Assembly (NCBI GenBank): GCA_947573795.1
Contig: CANPHE010000009.1
Location: forward strand, 1 to 64,000
Source of the DNA: an uncultured Alistipes sp.
GTDB lineage: Bacteria > Bacteroidota > Bacteroidia > Bacteroidales > Rikenellaceae
Direction: 5' to 3'
Length of the DNA: 64,000 nucleotides
In this document: piece after piece, positions 1-8,153 of the stretch
Layout of the letters: every line of letters starts with the position of its first letter
Numbering within the stretch: the first letter of the stretch is position 1
Translations under genes and position numbers: made by a program
Notes under the pieces: model-generated
Told to the model about the DNA's origin: nothing
The model's input: the letters and a program-made list of their open reading frames with translations, nothing else
The model's database searches: none

Positions 1-986
1 ACTACATCGAAAACTCGCTGGGCGAGCTGCTCGAACAGGGCCGCACCTTCGACCAGATCAACATCGACGTCTTCAACGACCTCCAGCACACCATCTCGGG
101 ATGGCCAGGCGGCAAACCCAATGCCGACGACTCGACGCGCCCCGTCCCCTCGACGCCGTTCCCCAAGCGGGTGGTGATCTTCTCGCCCCACCCCGACGAC
201 GACGTGATCTCGATGGGCGGTACGTTCATCCGCCTCGTGCAGCAGGGCCACGACGTACACGTAGCCTACGAGACCTCGGGCAACGTAGCCGTAGCCGACG
301 ACGTAGTATTGCAGAATATCGACACGGCACGCGAAATGGGCTTCGGCGACCACTATGCCGAGGTTCAGAAGATCATCGCCACCAAGAAGAAGGGCGAGCC
401 CGAGCCGCGCCCGCTGCTCGACCTGAAGGGATCGATCCGCCGCGCCGAGGCACGCGCCGCCGTACGCTCGTTCGGACTGAATCCCGACACGAACGCCCAC
501 TTCCTCAACCTGCCCTTCTACGAAACGGGCGGTATCAAGAAAGGCCAACTTACCGATGCCGATATCGACATCATCGTCAAGCTGCTGCGCGACATTCAGC
601 CCGACCAGATCTACGCCGCCGGCGACCTGGCCGACCCCCACGGTACGCACCGCACCTGCATGGAGGCCGTGCTCGGAGCGCTGGAGGTGGTCAAGGACGA
701 CGAATGGTTGAAGAACTGCCACCTGTGGCTGTACCGCGGCGCCTGGATGGAGTGGGACCTCGGCATGGTCGACATGGCAGTGCCCCTGTCGCCCGACGAG
801 CTCATCATGAAGCGTCACGCCATCTACCGTCACCTCTCGCAGAAGGACATCATGCCCTTCCCGGGCGAAGACCCCCGCGAGTTCTGGCAGCGCGCCGAGG
901 ACCGTACGCAGAATACGGCACGTCTCTACGACCTGCTCGGAATGGCCGAATACCAGGCTATCGAAGTATTCGTCAAAATGTTTTGA
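1..986 (+). CDS. NagB-LmbE fusion protein, C-terminal part (5' truncated by window edge)
   Basis: The frame is open from base 3, so the gene begins outside the window; about 327 residues are visible. From about residue 57 there is an LmbE/PIG-L type deacetylase domain with the zinc-binding motif HPDDD and a second histidine motif, DPHGTHRTC. Bacteroidales encode long (about 660 residue) glucosamine-6-phosphate deaminase-like proteins with this domain at the C terminus, and the end of this protein (REFWQRAEDR, then LYDLLGMAEY) resembles them. The short stretch before the deacetylase domain would be the end of the NagB-like part. A true nagB follows on the same strand, which supports a role in amino-sugar metabolism. 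Whether the deacetylase half is active cannot be judged here. Confidence 0.85.
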   Translation, partial: YIENSLGELLEQGRTFDQINIDVFNDLQHTISGWPGGKPNADDSTRPVPSTPFPKRVVIFSPHPDDDVISMGGTFIRLVQQGHDVHVAYETSGNVAVADDVVLQNIDTAREMGFGDHYAEVQKIIATKKKGEPEPRPLLDLKGSIRRAEARAAVRSFGLNPDTNAHFLNLPFYETGGIKKGQLTDADIDIIVKLLRDIQPDQIYAAGDLADPHGTHRTCMEAVLGALEVVKDDEWLKNCHLWLYRGAWMEWDLGMVDMAVPLSPDELIMKRHAIYRHLSQKDIMPFPGEDPREFWQRAEDRTQNTARLYDLLGMAEYQAIEVFVKMF

Positions 987-1059
987 TTCCAAACGGCAAA
1001 GGTAACTGCATGCAACTTTAGGCTCTCGACTGTAATCTTGCTTAGGAATGCCGAAGCCT

Positions 1060-1130
1060 TGCGGCCTTAGGCCGCGTCCGTAAATCCGACCCTCCCCTAA
1101 ATCCCCTCCTCGGAGGGGACTTAGGGTACA
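1060..1130. repeat. Dispersed hairpin repeat, family A copy 1
   Basis: The 228-base gap between the two amino-sugar genes holds a GC-rich hairpin, CCCCTCC-TC-GGAGGGG (1103-1118), preceded by a GCGGCCTTAGGCCGC palindrome near 1060. The reverse complement of the whole block matches 12,801-12,935 closely, apart from an insert there. No gene is seen in the gap. Function unknown; it looks like a small non-coding repeat. Confidence 0.6.
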
Positions 1131-1214
1131 GCCCGCAAGATTATAAGGACTTAAAATTGCAGGCAATTGCCACTATGAATGCTTATTTAACTCTTAATTC
1201 CTAATCGATTCGCC

Positions 1215-2006
1215 ATGCGTTTAATCATCGAAGATACATCCGCACAGGTAGCCCGCTGGGCCGCCGACTACATCATCCGCCAGATCAAGGCCAAAGAACA
1301 GATCACCGCATCGCCTTTCGTGCTGGGTCTGCCCACGGGATCGACGCCGCTCGAAACCTACAAGGAGCTGATCCGCCGCCACAAGGCCGGCGACGTATCG
1401 TTCCGGAACGTCATCACGTTCAACATGGACGAGTACGTAGGTCTTCCCGAGGAGCATCCCGAGAGCTACCATTCGTTCATGTGGAACAACTTTTTCTCGC
1501 ACGTGGACATCAAGCCCGAGAATGTCAACATCCTCAACGGCAATGCCGAGGACCTCGCGAAGGAGTGCGCCGACTACGAAGCGCGCATCGTCGAGGCGGG
1601 CGGCATCGACCTCTTCATGGGCGGTGTCGGCGAGGACGGTCATATCGCCTTCAACGAACCGTTCTCGTCGCTCAACTCCCGCACGCGTCAGAAAACCCTG
1701 ACGACCGACACGATCCAGGTCAACGCCCGTTTCTTCGGCGGCGACGTGAACCTGGTGCCGAAGACGGCCCTGACGGTCGGCGTGGGCACGGTCCTCGCCT
1801 CGAAGAAGGTGATGATCCTCGCCACGGGACACAAGAAAGCCCGCGCCGTACGTCACGGCGTCGAAGGTTCGTACAACCACCAGTGGACCATCTCGGCTTT
1901 GCAGGTGCACCCCAACGGCATTCTCGTTTGCGACGATCCCGCCGCCGAGGAGTTGCGCGTTGCCACCTACCGCTATTTCAAGGATATCGAGAAGGACAAC
2001 CTTTAG
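1215..2006 (+). CDS. nagB: Glucosamine-6-phosphate deaminase NagB
   Basis: Converts glucosamine 6-phosphate to fructose 6-phosphate and ammonia in the cytoplasm, the step that sends amino sugars into glycolysis. The 263-residue length is that of the single-domain enzyme. Family motifs are present: GLPTGSTP near residue 39, NMDEYVGL (catalytic Asp) near 72, and [13 protein letters not shown] (catalytic Asp and His) near 137. The ATG start gives the usual N terminus MRLIIEDTS. It lies downstream of the NagB-LmbE fusion on the same strand, separated by a repeat-containing gap, so it may have its own promoter. Confidence 0.97.
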   Translation: MRLIIEDTSAQVARWAADYIIRQIKAKEQITASPFVLGLPTGSTPLETYKELIRRHKAGDVSFRNVITFNMDEYVGLPEEHPESYHSFMWNNFFSHVDIKPENVNILNGNAEDLAKECADYEARIVEAGGIDLFMGGVGEDGHIAFNEPFSSLNSRTRQKTLTTDTIQVNARFFGGDVNLVPKTALTVGVGTVLASKKVMILATGHKKARAVRHGVEGSYNHQWTISALQVHPNGILVCDDPAAEELRVATYRYFKDIEKDNL

Positions 2007-2243
2007 TACACTCCTCCGTACCTTCGTCTTTCGCCCCTGCCGAACTGTCCGGCAGGGGCGATTTTTTTCAGGGAGAGTCGTTTTTTCGGCCGTACTCCGA
2101 AACTTTTTCGGAGCGGGAACGTATGCAATTATAAAACCGCAACTCTTTCAGCCGGGCTCTGCGAACAGGATACGAGGCCGTTATGCTACGGCAAAAAGTC
2201 GATTCTAAAACCGGGCTCTTAGCCAAACAAGGCTTCGCCTTGC

Positions 2244-2294
2244 CATCTTCGGCGGCTCGCATCTTCGATGCGACCGGCCCAGCCGCCGAAGATG
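2244..2294. repeat. Cruciform repeat family B, copy 1
   Basis: A perfect 14-bp outer stem (CATCTTCGGCGGCT with AGCCGCCGAAGATG) encloses an inner hairpin CGCATC-TTC-GATGCG. A second copy with the same outer and inner stems lies at 2667-2717, and a degenerate half copy (CATTTTCGGCGGCT) at 17,427-17,440. The conserved nested hairpins suggest a REP-like element. Confidence 0.75.
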
Positions 2295-2399
2295 ATCTTT
2301 CTCGCAGACTCCGAGTTTTCTGAATCGCTTTTGCGATTCGATTCTTTTGGACCTCTTGATGCCAAAAGGTACCCGACCGATGCCCGAGCGAGGGCAAAG

Positions 2400-2525
2400 G
2401 CTGCTTGCAGACTTTGCCGAGCAAATAGAAGAAAACAAGCGCAGCGCAGTTAAAAGCATCCGCATGTCGTTCGCGCGGGATCGGCACTCACTACTCGCTG
2501 AGCAGGCGGAGTAAGATCGGAACCG
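2400..2525. repeat. Dispersed repeat, diverged inverted copy of 17,300-17,405
   Basis: The reverse complement of this block shares several runs with 17,300-17,405, including a shared core around GCTTTTAAC and GCGCTTGTTT and a CAGGCGGAG/CTCCGCCTG segment, with scattered differences. Each lies beside a family B cruciform or half copy. No coding function is supported. Confidence 0.5.
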
Positions 2526-2666
2526 TTACTCCTTCCTAACATTCCGAATCGCACGGCTGTTTCTAAAACCCGTCTAAAGCCGGGCGCGGGCCGCAGCCTC
2601 CGGCGGCGAAAGCCCCGAACAATCCACAAAACGACATCATCCTGCAAATCAACGCCGCAGGCATTG

Positions 2667-2717
2667 CATCTTCGGCGGCTCGCATCTTCGATGCGACGCC
2701 CCCAGCCGCCGAAGATG
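2667..2717. repeat. Cruciform repeat family B, copy 2
   Basis: Same 14-bp outer stem and same inner CGCATC-TTC-GATGCG hairpin as 2244-2294; only the spacer before the right arm differs (ACGCCCCC against ACCGGCCC). It lies about 90 bases upstream of the next gene's start. Confidence 0.75.
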
Positions 2718-2807
2718 AGTTCGAAGGCAACGCTCCCTTCACGAATTCCGACACTCAGCCGGACGTCAGTCGCGTCCGCAAAAACTTCCACTTTCAACCT
2801 TTCATCC

Positions 2808-3401
2808 ATGAAAAATTTCCTGCTGCTCGTCGCCCTCACGGCGACGGCTTGGGCGGTCGTCGTCACCCGCCACTACCGCGCCGAAAACCGGCGCCTGATC
2901 CAGAATCAGCATGCCTTAGCGACCCACAGTGACACGCTCCGCAACCGGCTCGACGAAAGCGCCGCCGAGGTGCAAGTCCTGCGCCTGCGCGTCGCAGAAT
3001 TCGAACGACTCCGGGCCGAAGACGCAGCCCGCATCCGGGCCCTCGGCCTGCGGCTACGGCACGTCGAATCCACCGCGAAAGCCGTAGCCGCGACCGATAT
3101 CGACAAACCTATTCCGCTGCGCGACACCCTCATCGTCCGGTTGCGCGACACCCTCGTTCGACACGATACGGTAAGAGTATTCCGCTGGCAGGACACCTGG
3201 GTGACGCTCGAAGGGGAGATCGGTCCCGACAGCGTACACTGCCGCGTGGAGAGCATCGACACGCTGCACCAAGTCGTCTACCGCATCCCGCGCCGCTTTC
3301 TTTTCATCCGCTGGGGCACGAAGGCCCTGCGCCAGCAAATCGCTTCGACGAATCCCCATACGCGCATCGTCGCCTCAGAGTACGTCCGCATCGAACGCTG
3401 A
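2808..3401 (+). CDS. Membrane-anchored coiled-coil protein, DUF6549-like
   Basis: 197 residues. The ATG at 2808 is chosen because it begins a clear signal-anchor (MKNFLLLVALTATAWAVVV); the frame is open further upstream but runs into repeat sequence. After the membrane segment comes a coiled coil (about 25-85), then a beta-rich part with paired RDTL motifs and an end reading FLFIRWGTKALRQ. This layout matches DUF6549 proteins, small proteins common in Bacteroidales phages and mobile elements and sometimes compared with Rz-like spanins. No other phage gene is next to it, so it may be a relic. Function not established. Confidence 0.65.
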   Translation: MKNFLLLVALTATAWAVVVTRHYRAENRRLIQNQHALATHSDTLRNRLDESAAEVQVLRLRVAEFERLRAEDAARIRALGLRLRHVESTAKAVAATDIDKPIPLRDTLIVRLRDTLVRHDTVRVFRWQDTWVTLEGEIGPDSVHCRVESIDTLHQVVYRIPRRFLFIRWGTKALRQQIASTNPHTRIVASEYVRIER

Positions 3402-3443
3402 GGCTCAGCCACCCCGAAAAACAAAATTTCAATCCGATTGCAA

Positions 3444-3482
3444 AAAAATCCGGCCGGCCGAATAAGGGTCGACCGGATTTTT
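3444..3482. terminator. Hairpin terminator after DUF6549-like gene
   Basis: AAAAATCCGG pairs with CCGGATTTTT around a GC-rich loop. The T-run suits termination of the upstream gene on the + strand, and the A-run would serve the other strand. It separates that gene from the fecR-sus locus. Confidence 0.7.
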
Positions 3483-3509
3483 CGTGTCTGAACGAAAACA
3501 CCCGACACG

Positions 3510-4511
3510 ATGAATCCGGACAGAAATATATGGGACCTCTGTATCGATGCCCTCAAAGGCACGCTCGACGACCGTCGCCGTCGCGAATTCGAATACTGGA
3601 TATCCCGGGAAGAAAACCGTCGCTTCTACGAAAATCTCCGTAAACTCTGGTTCGACATACGCCGTTACGCCGCGGACTACGAACCCGATGCCGAAACCTT
3701 GTGGCATCGGCTGGAGCAACGTATCGAAAGCCCGGCACCGGTCGCCGAAACGCCCCGCCCGCGCCGTTTCGCAGCGCTCCTGCGCACGGCGGCGATCGTC
3801 GCGGTAGCCGTCGGCGCCACGTGGCTGCTCTCCCGTCCCGAACCCTTCCGAAACGCGGCACCCGCCGCACAACAGCATTTCTGCGCCTTCGAAGGCAAAT
3901 CGCAGCTCTATCTTACGGACGGCACCTCTGTGTGGCTCCACGGCGGCGCGACGCTGAGCTACGACACCCGTTTCGGCGACAAGACCCGAAACGTAAAACT
4001 CACGGGCGAAGGCTTCTTCGACGTAGCCAAGGACCCCGAACGGCCTTTCACGGTCGAGGTCTCCGGACTGAAAGTCCGCGTACACGGCACTCGCTTCAAC
4101 ATCCGCACGTTACCCGTAAGCGGCGACGTCCTCGTCTCCCTCATCGAAGGTTCCGTAGCGCTCGACACGGGCAGCGGTACGCAACGGCGGCTGCGTCCGG
4201 GCGAGATCGCCCGTTTCGACCCCGCGACGCACCGGCTCGACATCTCGCACGGCAACGTCGCGATGGAATCGTGCTGGGCCGGCGGGAAACTCTCCTTCGA
4301 ACAACGCACGCTGGGCGACGTCTGCCGCTACATGGCCCGTTGGTACGACGTCGAAATCGACGTGGCACCGGCCCTGGCCCGCAACTACGCCTACACCTTC
4401 ACCATCACCGACGAACCCCTGGAGGAGATTCTGCGCATCATGAGCCGCATCAACCCCATCGTCTACACGTTCTCGGAAAACCGCCGTGTTTCGATCTCCG
4501 AAATCGAATGA
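3510..4511 (+). CDS. FecR-family anti-sigma factor
   Basis: Inner-membrane regulator that, in this family, holds an ECF sigma factor until a SusC-type transporter signals substrate. The 333 residues show an N-terminal cytoplasmic sigma-binding region (1-85), one membrane segment (about 91-112, FAALLRTAAIVAVAVGATWL), a periplasmic FecR domain (about 125-230), and a C-terminal DUF4974 domain starting near LSFEQRTLGDVCRYM. It lies directly upstream of a SusC with a signalling (STN) domain, its expected partner. Unusually, no sigma factor gene precedes it; the nearest is at 12,144, beyond the end of the locus. Confidence 0.92.
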   Translation: MNPDRNIWDLCIDALKGTLDDRRRREFEYWISREENRRFYENLRKLWFDIRRYAADYEPDAETLWHRLEQRIESPAPVAETPRPRRFAALLRTAAIVAVAVGATWLLSRPEPFRNAAPAAQQHFCAFEGKSQLYLTDGTSVWLHGGATLSYDTRFGDKTRNVKLTGEGFFDVAKDPERPFTVEVSGLKVRVHGTRFNIRTLPVSGDVLVSLIEGSVALDTGSGTQRRLRPGEIARFDPATHRLDISHGNVAMESCWAGGKLSFEQRTLGDVCRYMARWYDVEIDVAPALARNYAYTFTITDEPLEEILRIMSRINPIVYTFSENRRVSISEIE

Positions 4512-4568
4512 ACCCGACATACCTTAAACTTCCCGCCTATGTAAAAACCGAAACCGACCGACCCGACC

Positions 4569-4587
4569 GACGGTGATCTCCACCGTC
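4569..4587 (+). promoter_or_regulatory. Hairpin in the leader of the susC-like gene
   Basis: GACGGTG-ATCTC-CACCGTC forms a 7-bp stem about 30 bases before the chosen susC start, after a short ACCGACCG-type tandem stretch. No U-run follows, so it is not a simple terminator. It may be a leader structure or attenuator. The regulatory role is inference. Confidence 0.35.
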
Positions 4588-4617
4588 CAAAACAACAACC
4601 TACTTAAAAAAACATTC

Positions 4618-7600
4618 ATGAAGCATTTCAGACTATTCGCAATCCTGTGCCTCGTTCTGTGCAGCGGTACGACGACCGCTTTCGGACAGACGCAGGAACC
4701 GCGGCTCGATGTCGAATTCACCGACATTCCGCTCGCAGAGGCCATCGCCCAAATCGAGAAGAACTCGAAATACACCTTCTTCTACGATGCCGAACGTACC
4801 GACCTCACCCAGAAGGTGAGCCTGCGGGCCCGCCGTATGCCGATCTCCGAAGCCATCCGCAAGATGCTCGCCCCGACCGGCATGAATTTCACCATCACCG
4901 AACGCCAGATCGCCCTGATCCCCGCCCGCAAGGCCGATGCCCGCTCGCGCACGATCACCGGAACGGTCAAGGATTCGCACGAAGCGCCCCTGGCCGGTGT
5001 CGCCGTGACGATCGAAGGCGCCTCGCACGGCGCCGTGACCGAGGCCAGCGGCAATTTCTCGCTCACGGTTCCCGACCGTCCCGTGACGCTGAACTTCACC
5101 TACCTGGGCTACGTATCCAAGAAGATCGCCGTACCCGCGTCGCAAAACCAAGTGACGGTATTCCTCTCGGAGGACGCCGTACAGATGGAGGACGTCGTAG
5201 TCGTCGGATACGGAACTCAGAAAAAGGTCAACCTCACGGGCGCCATCGCTACGGTAGACCAGAGCCAGTTGCAGAACCGCACGGCTCCCTCCGTCACGCA
5301 CATGCTCCAGGGTGCTGTTCCGGGTGTGACGATCACCACCTCGTCGGGCCGTCCCGGCAACTCGGCGTCGCTCAACATTCGCGGTATCACCTCGATCAAC
5401 GGCGGTTCGCCGCTGGTGCTGGTCGACGGCGCCGAAGGCGACCTGATGAAGATCAATCCCAACGACGTGGCGTCGATCTCGGTCATCAAGGACGCTTCGG
5501 CGGCAGCCATCTACGGTGCCCGCGCAGCCTACGGCGTGGTGCTGGTCACCACCAAGGAGGGCGACGACTCGGGCAAGACGCGCGTAACCTACAGCGGCCG
5601 CTGGGGCTGGAACGAACCCACCACCTCGACCGACTACGAAACGCGCGGTTACTACTCGGTCTACCTCAACGACCTGTTCTGGCACTCCTATGCCGGTACG
5701 AACTACACGCGTTACAACGAGCAGGACATGATGGAACTGTGGGCACGCCGCAACGACAAGACCGAACATCCCGACCGTCCATGGGTGAAGATTGACCAGC
5801 GCGACGGCCGCGACACCTACGTCTACTACGGCAACACCGACTGGTACCACTATCTGTTCCAGGACCAGCACCCCACCACGAGCCACAGCATCTCGCTCTC
5901 GGGCGGCAACTCGCGCGTGAAGTACCTCATCTCGGGCAACTATTACAGCGAGGAAGGCGTCTTCCGCAAGAATACCGACCGGTTGCAGAAGATCAATTTC
6001 CGTTCGAAAATCTCGTTCGACATCAATAAGTGGCTGAAGGTAAGCAACAATACCAGCTACTATAACAACAAATACTTCTACCCGGGCCCCAGCGGCGTGA
6101 ACAACTCCTTCTCGTGGGCTACCGTACACGCCCTGGCGTCGTTCGTGCCGCAGAACCCCGACGGAACGAGCGTCTACAACACTTCGTTCACCAACTATTC
6201 GATCATGGACGGTCTGCCCACGATCCTCGACAAAGGCACGAACTTCAACGAGGACAAGACCGACAACATGTCGACCACCACGGAGCTGACCTGGACCCCT
6301 GTCAAGGGACTGGAAGTGAAGGGTAACTTCACCTACATGTTCAACAACACCCGCTTTACGAACCGTGCGACCAACAGCGAATACTCGCAGTATCCGGGCG
6401 AGGTGAACACGCTCTCGTCGGGTAACTTCCAGGACAAACTCAATGAAAAAAGCCAAACTCACAACTACTACCAGGCCAACATCTACGCCACCTACGAGCG
6501 TACCTTCGCCGAGGATCACAACTTCAAGGCGATGGTCGGTTTCAACTGGGAGACCAAACAGCTCAAGGACGTAGGAGCCATCGGTTACAACCTGCTTTCG
6601 GAGACGCTCAACGACCTCAACCTTGTGGGTGCCAACCCCGCGAGCGAGACGGGAGAGAAGCGCATGGAGGTAACGGGCGGTCAAAACGAATACGCCCTGA
6701 TGGGTTACTTCGCCCGTCTGAACTACGACTACAAAGGCAAATACCTCTTCGAGGCAAGCGGCCGCTACGACGGCACGTCGCGCTTCAAACGCGGTCAGCG
6801 CTGGGGCTTCTTCCCCTCCTTCTCGCTGGCATGGCGCATCTCCGAGGAAAGTTTCTTCGACGGCATCCGCGACGACTTCAACAACCTGAAGGTCCGTTTC
6901 TCCTACGGTCAGTTGGGTAACCAGAACGTCGGCTACTACGACTACATCCGCAAGATTTCGATCGGCAACCAGAGCTATCTGTTCGGCGGCGGCAAGCCCA
7001 CGACGGCCACCATCTCGGCCCCCGTGGCTTCGAACCTCTCGTGGGAAACCAGCATCCACAAGAACCTCGGTTTCGACATGAGCTTCCTGAAAAACCGGCT
7101 GGCGCTCTCGGCCGATTTCTACATCCGCGACACGAAAGACATGCTCACCGACGGTATCGCCCTGCCGGCCGTCTACGGTGCTTCGTCGCCCAAGATGAAC
7201 AGCGCCGACCTGCGCACGAAGGGTTACGAGCTTTCGCTGAGCTGGCGCGATGACTTCGAGCTGCTGCGCCGTCCCTTCTCCTACAACGTGACGCTGACCT
7301 TCAACGACTACGTGACCGACATCACCCGCTTCGAAAACGACGAATATTCCTTCGCCAAGAAGTACTATAAAGGGATGCGCTGGGGCGAAATCTGGGGCTA
7401 TCGCACGGGCGGTCTGTTCGCCACGGACGAAGAGGCCCGCAACTACGCCGTAGACCAGACCAACGTGAACGCCATCATCAACGCCTCGGCAGGTGCCGAG
7501 AAGGGGCTTCGCGCGGGCGACATCAAGTTCCTCGACCTGGACGACGACAACATCATCTCCACGGGCAAGAACACCGTGAAGGACCCGGGGGACCGCCGCA

Positions 7601-8133
7601 TCATCGGCAACTCGCAGCCGCGCTACCACTACGGCGCGACGCTCGGATTCTCGTGGGCCGGCATCGACTTCTCGATCTTCTTCCAGGGTATCGGCCGCCG
7701 CGACTGGTATCCCGCAGCCAATGCGCTGGCATTCTGGGGTCCCTACGCACGTCCCTACGCATCGTTCATCCCCAAGGATTTCCATTCGCAGATATGGTCG
7801 GAGGACAACCCGAACGCCTACTTCCCCCGTCCGCGCGGTTACACGGCGCTGTCCGGCACCAACCGCGAGCTGACGGCCGTGAACGACCGCTACCTGCAAA
7901 ACATCGGCTACTGCCGTCTGAAGAACCTGACGGTGGGCTACACGCTGCCCAAGCAGTGGACCCGCAAGGTGCTGATCGAGAGTCTGCGCGTCTACTTCTC
8001 GGGCGAGAACCTCGCCTACTGGTCGGGCATCCACTCGGACTACATCGACCCCGAAATGGCCGCCACAGACGGCAACCTGCGCATCTATCCCTGGCAGAAG
8101 ACCTTCATGTTCGGCGTGGACGTCACTTTCTAA
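4618..8133 (+). CDS. SusC-like TonB-dependent outer-membrane transporter with STN domain
   Basis: Imports oligomers across the outer membrane using TonB energy, with a SusD lid. 1171 residues from the ATG at 4618, which begins a clean signal peptide (MKHFRLFAILCLVLCSG); a GTG 45 bases upstream is less likely. Order: STN domain (about 28-100), carboxypeptidase-like beta-sandwich (about 108-185), TonB-box-like DVVVVGYG, plug domain with SLNIRGITS and DASAAAIYGARAAYGV, then a large beta barrel ending in aromatic VDVTF. The STN domain marks it as a transducer that talks to FecR and a sigma factor. The susD partner follows. The substrate cannot be read from the sequence, as the locus has no glycoside hydrolase. 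Confidence 0.96.
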   Translation: MKHFRLFAILCLVLCSGTTTAFGQTQEPRLDVEFTDIPLAEAIAQIEKNSKYTFFYDAERTDLTQKVSLRARRMPISEAIRKMLAPTGMNFTITERQIALIPARKADARSRTITGTVKDSHEAPLAGVAVTIEGASHGAVTEASGNFSLTVPDRPVTLNFTYLGYVSKKIAVPASQNQVTVFLSEDAVQMEDVVVVGYGTQKKVNLTGAIATVDQSQLQNRTAPSVTHMLQGAVPGVTITTSSGRPGNSASLNIRGITSINGGSPLVLVDGAEGDLMKINPNDVASISVIKDASAAAIYGARAAYGVVLVTTKEGDDSGKTRVTYSGRWGWNEPTTSTDYETRGYYSVYLNDLFWHSYAGTNYTRYNEQDMMELWARRNDKTEHPDRPWVKIDQRDGRDTYVYYGNTDWYHYLFQDQHPTTSHSISLSGGNSRVKYLISGNYYSEEGVFRKNTDRLQKINFRSKISFDINKWLKVSNNTSYYNNKYFYPGPSGVNNSFSWATVHALASFVPQNPDGTSVYNTSFTNYSIMDGLPTILDKGTNFNEDKTDNMSTTTELTWTPVKGLEVKGNFTYMFNNTRFTNRATNSEYSQYPGEVNTLSSGNFQDKLNEKSQTHNYYQANIYATYERTFAEDHNFKAMVGFNWETKQLKDVGAIGYNLLSETLNDLNLVGANPASETGEKRMEVTGGQNEYALMGYFARLNYDYKGKYLFEASGRYDGTSRFKRGQRWGFFPSFSLAWRISEESFFDGIRDDFNNLKVRFSYGQLGNQNVGYYDYIRKISIGNQSYLFGGGKPTTATISAPVASNLSWETSIHKNLGFDMSFLKNRLALSADFYIRDTKDMLTDGIALPAVYGASSPKMNSADLRTKGYELSLSWRDDFELLRRPFSYNVTLTFNDYVTDITRFENDEYSFAKKYYKGMRWGEIWGYRTGGLFATDEEARNYAVDQTNVNAIINASAGAEKGLRAGDIKFLDLDDDNIISTGKNTVKDPGDRRIIGNSQPRYHYGATLGFSWAGIDFSIFFQGIGRRDWYPAANALAFWGPYARPYASFIPKDFHSQIWSEDNPNAYFPRPRGYTALSGTNRELTAVNDRYLQNIGYCRLKNLTVGYTLPKQWTRKVLIESLRVYFSGENLAYWSGIHSDYIDPEMAATDGNLRIYPWQKTFMFGVDVTF

Positions 8134-8153
8134 CCGTATAAATGAGACACGTT

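Larger units (their letters stand above)
2007..2807. other. Gene-free stretch with dispersed repeats
   Basis: About 800 bases follow nagB without a convincing gene. Short open frames exist, but they run through hairpin repeats and show no family motifs. The stretch holds two copies of a cruciform repeat (2244-2294 and 2667-2717). A diverged block at about 2400-2520 is similar, in reverse orientation, to about 17,300-17,405. It reads as an accumulation of non-coding repeats. Confidence 0.6.

Noticed and set aside
2068..2866. Open frames of 60-140 codons in the repeat-rich gap after nagB
   Set aside because: They pass through cruciform repeats; similar peptides arise from both copies of the repeat, which is expected of non-coding repeats.
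3429..4520. Antisense frames over fecR (136-218 codons)
   Set aside because: No protein family features; the sense gene is a full-length FecR with its membrane segment and DUF4974 end.
4633..8034. 1133-codon open frame antisense to the susC-like gene
   Set aside because: A by-product of GC-rich codon use in the real gene; the translation is low-complexity Val/Arg/Gly-rich and has no motif, whereas the sense frame is a full SusC.
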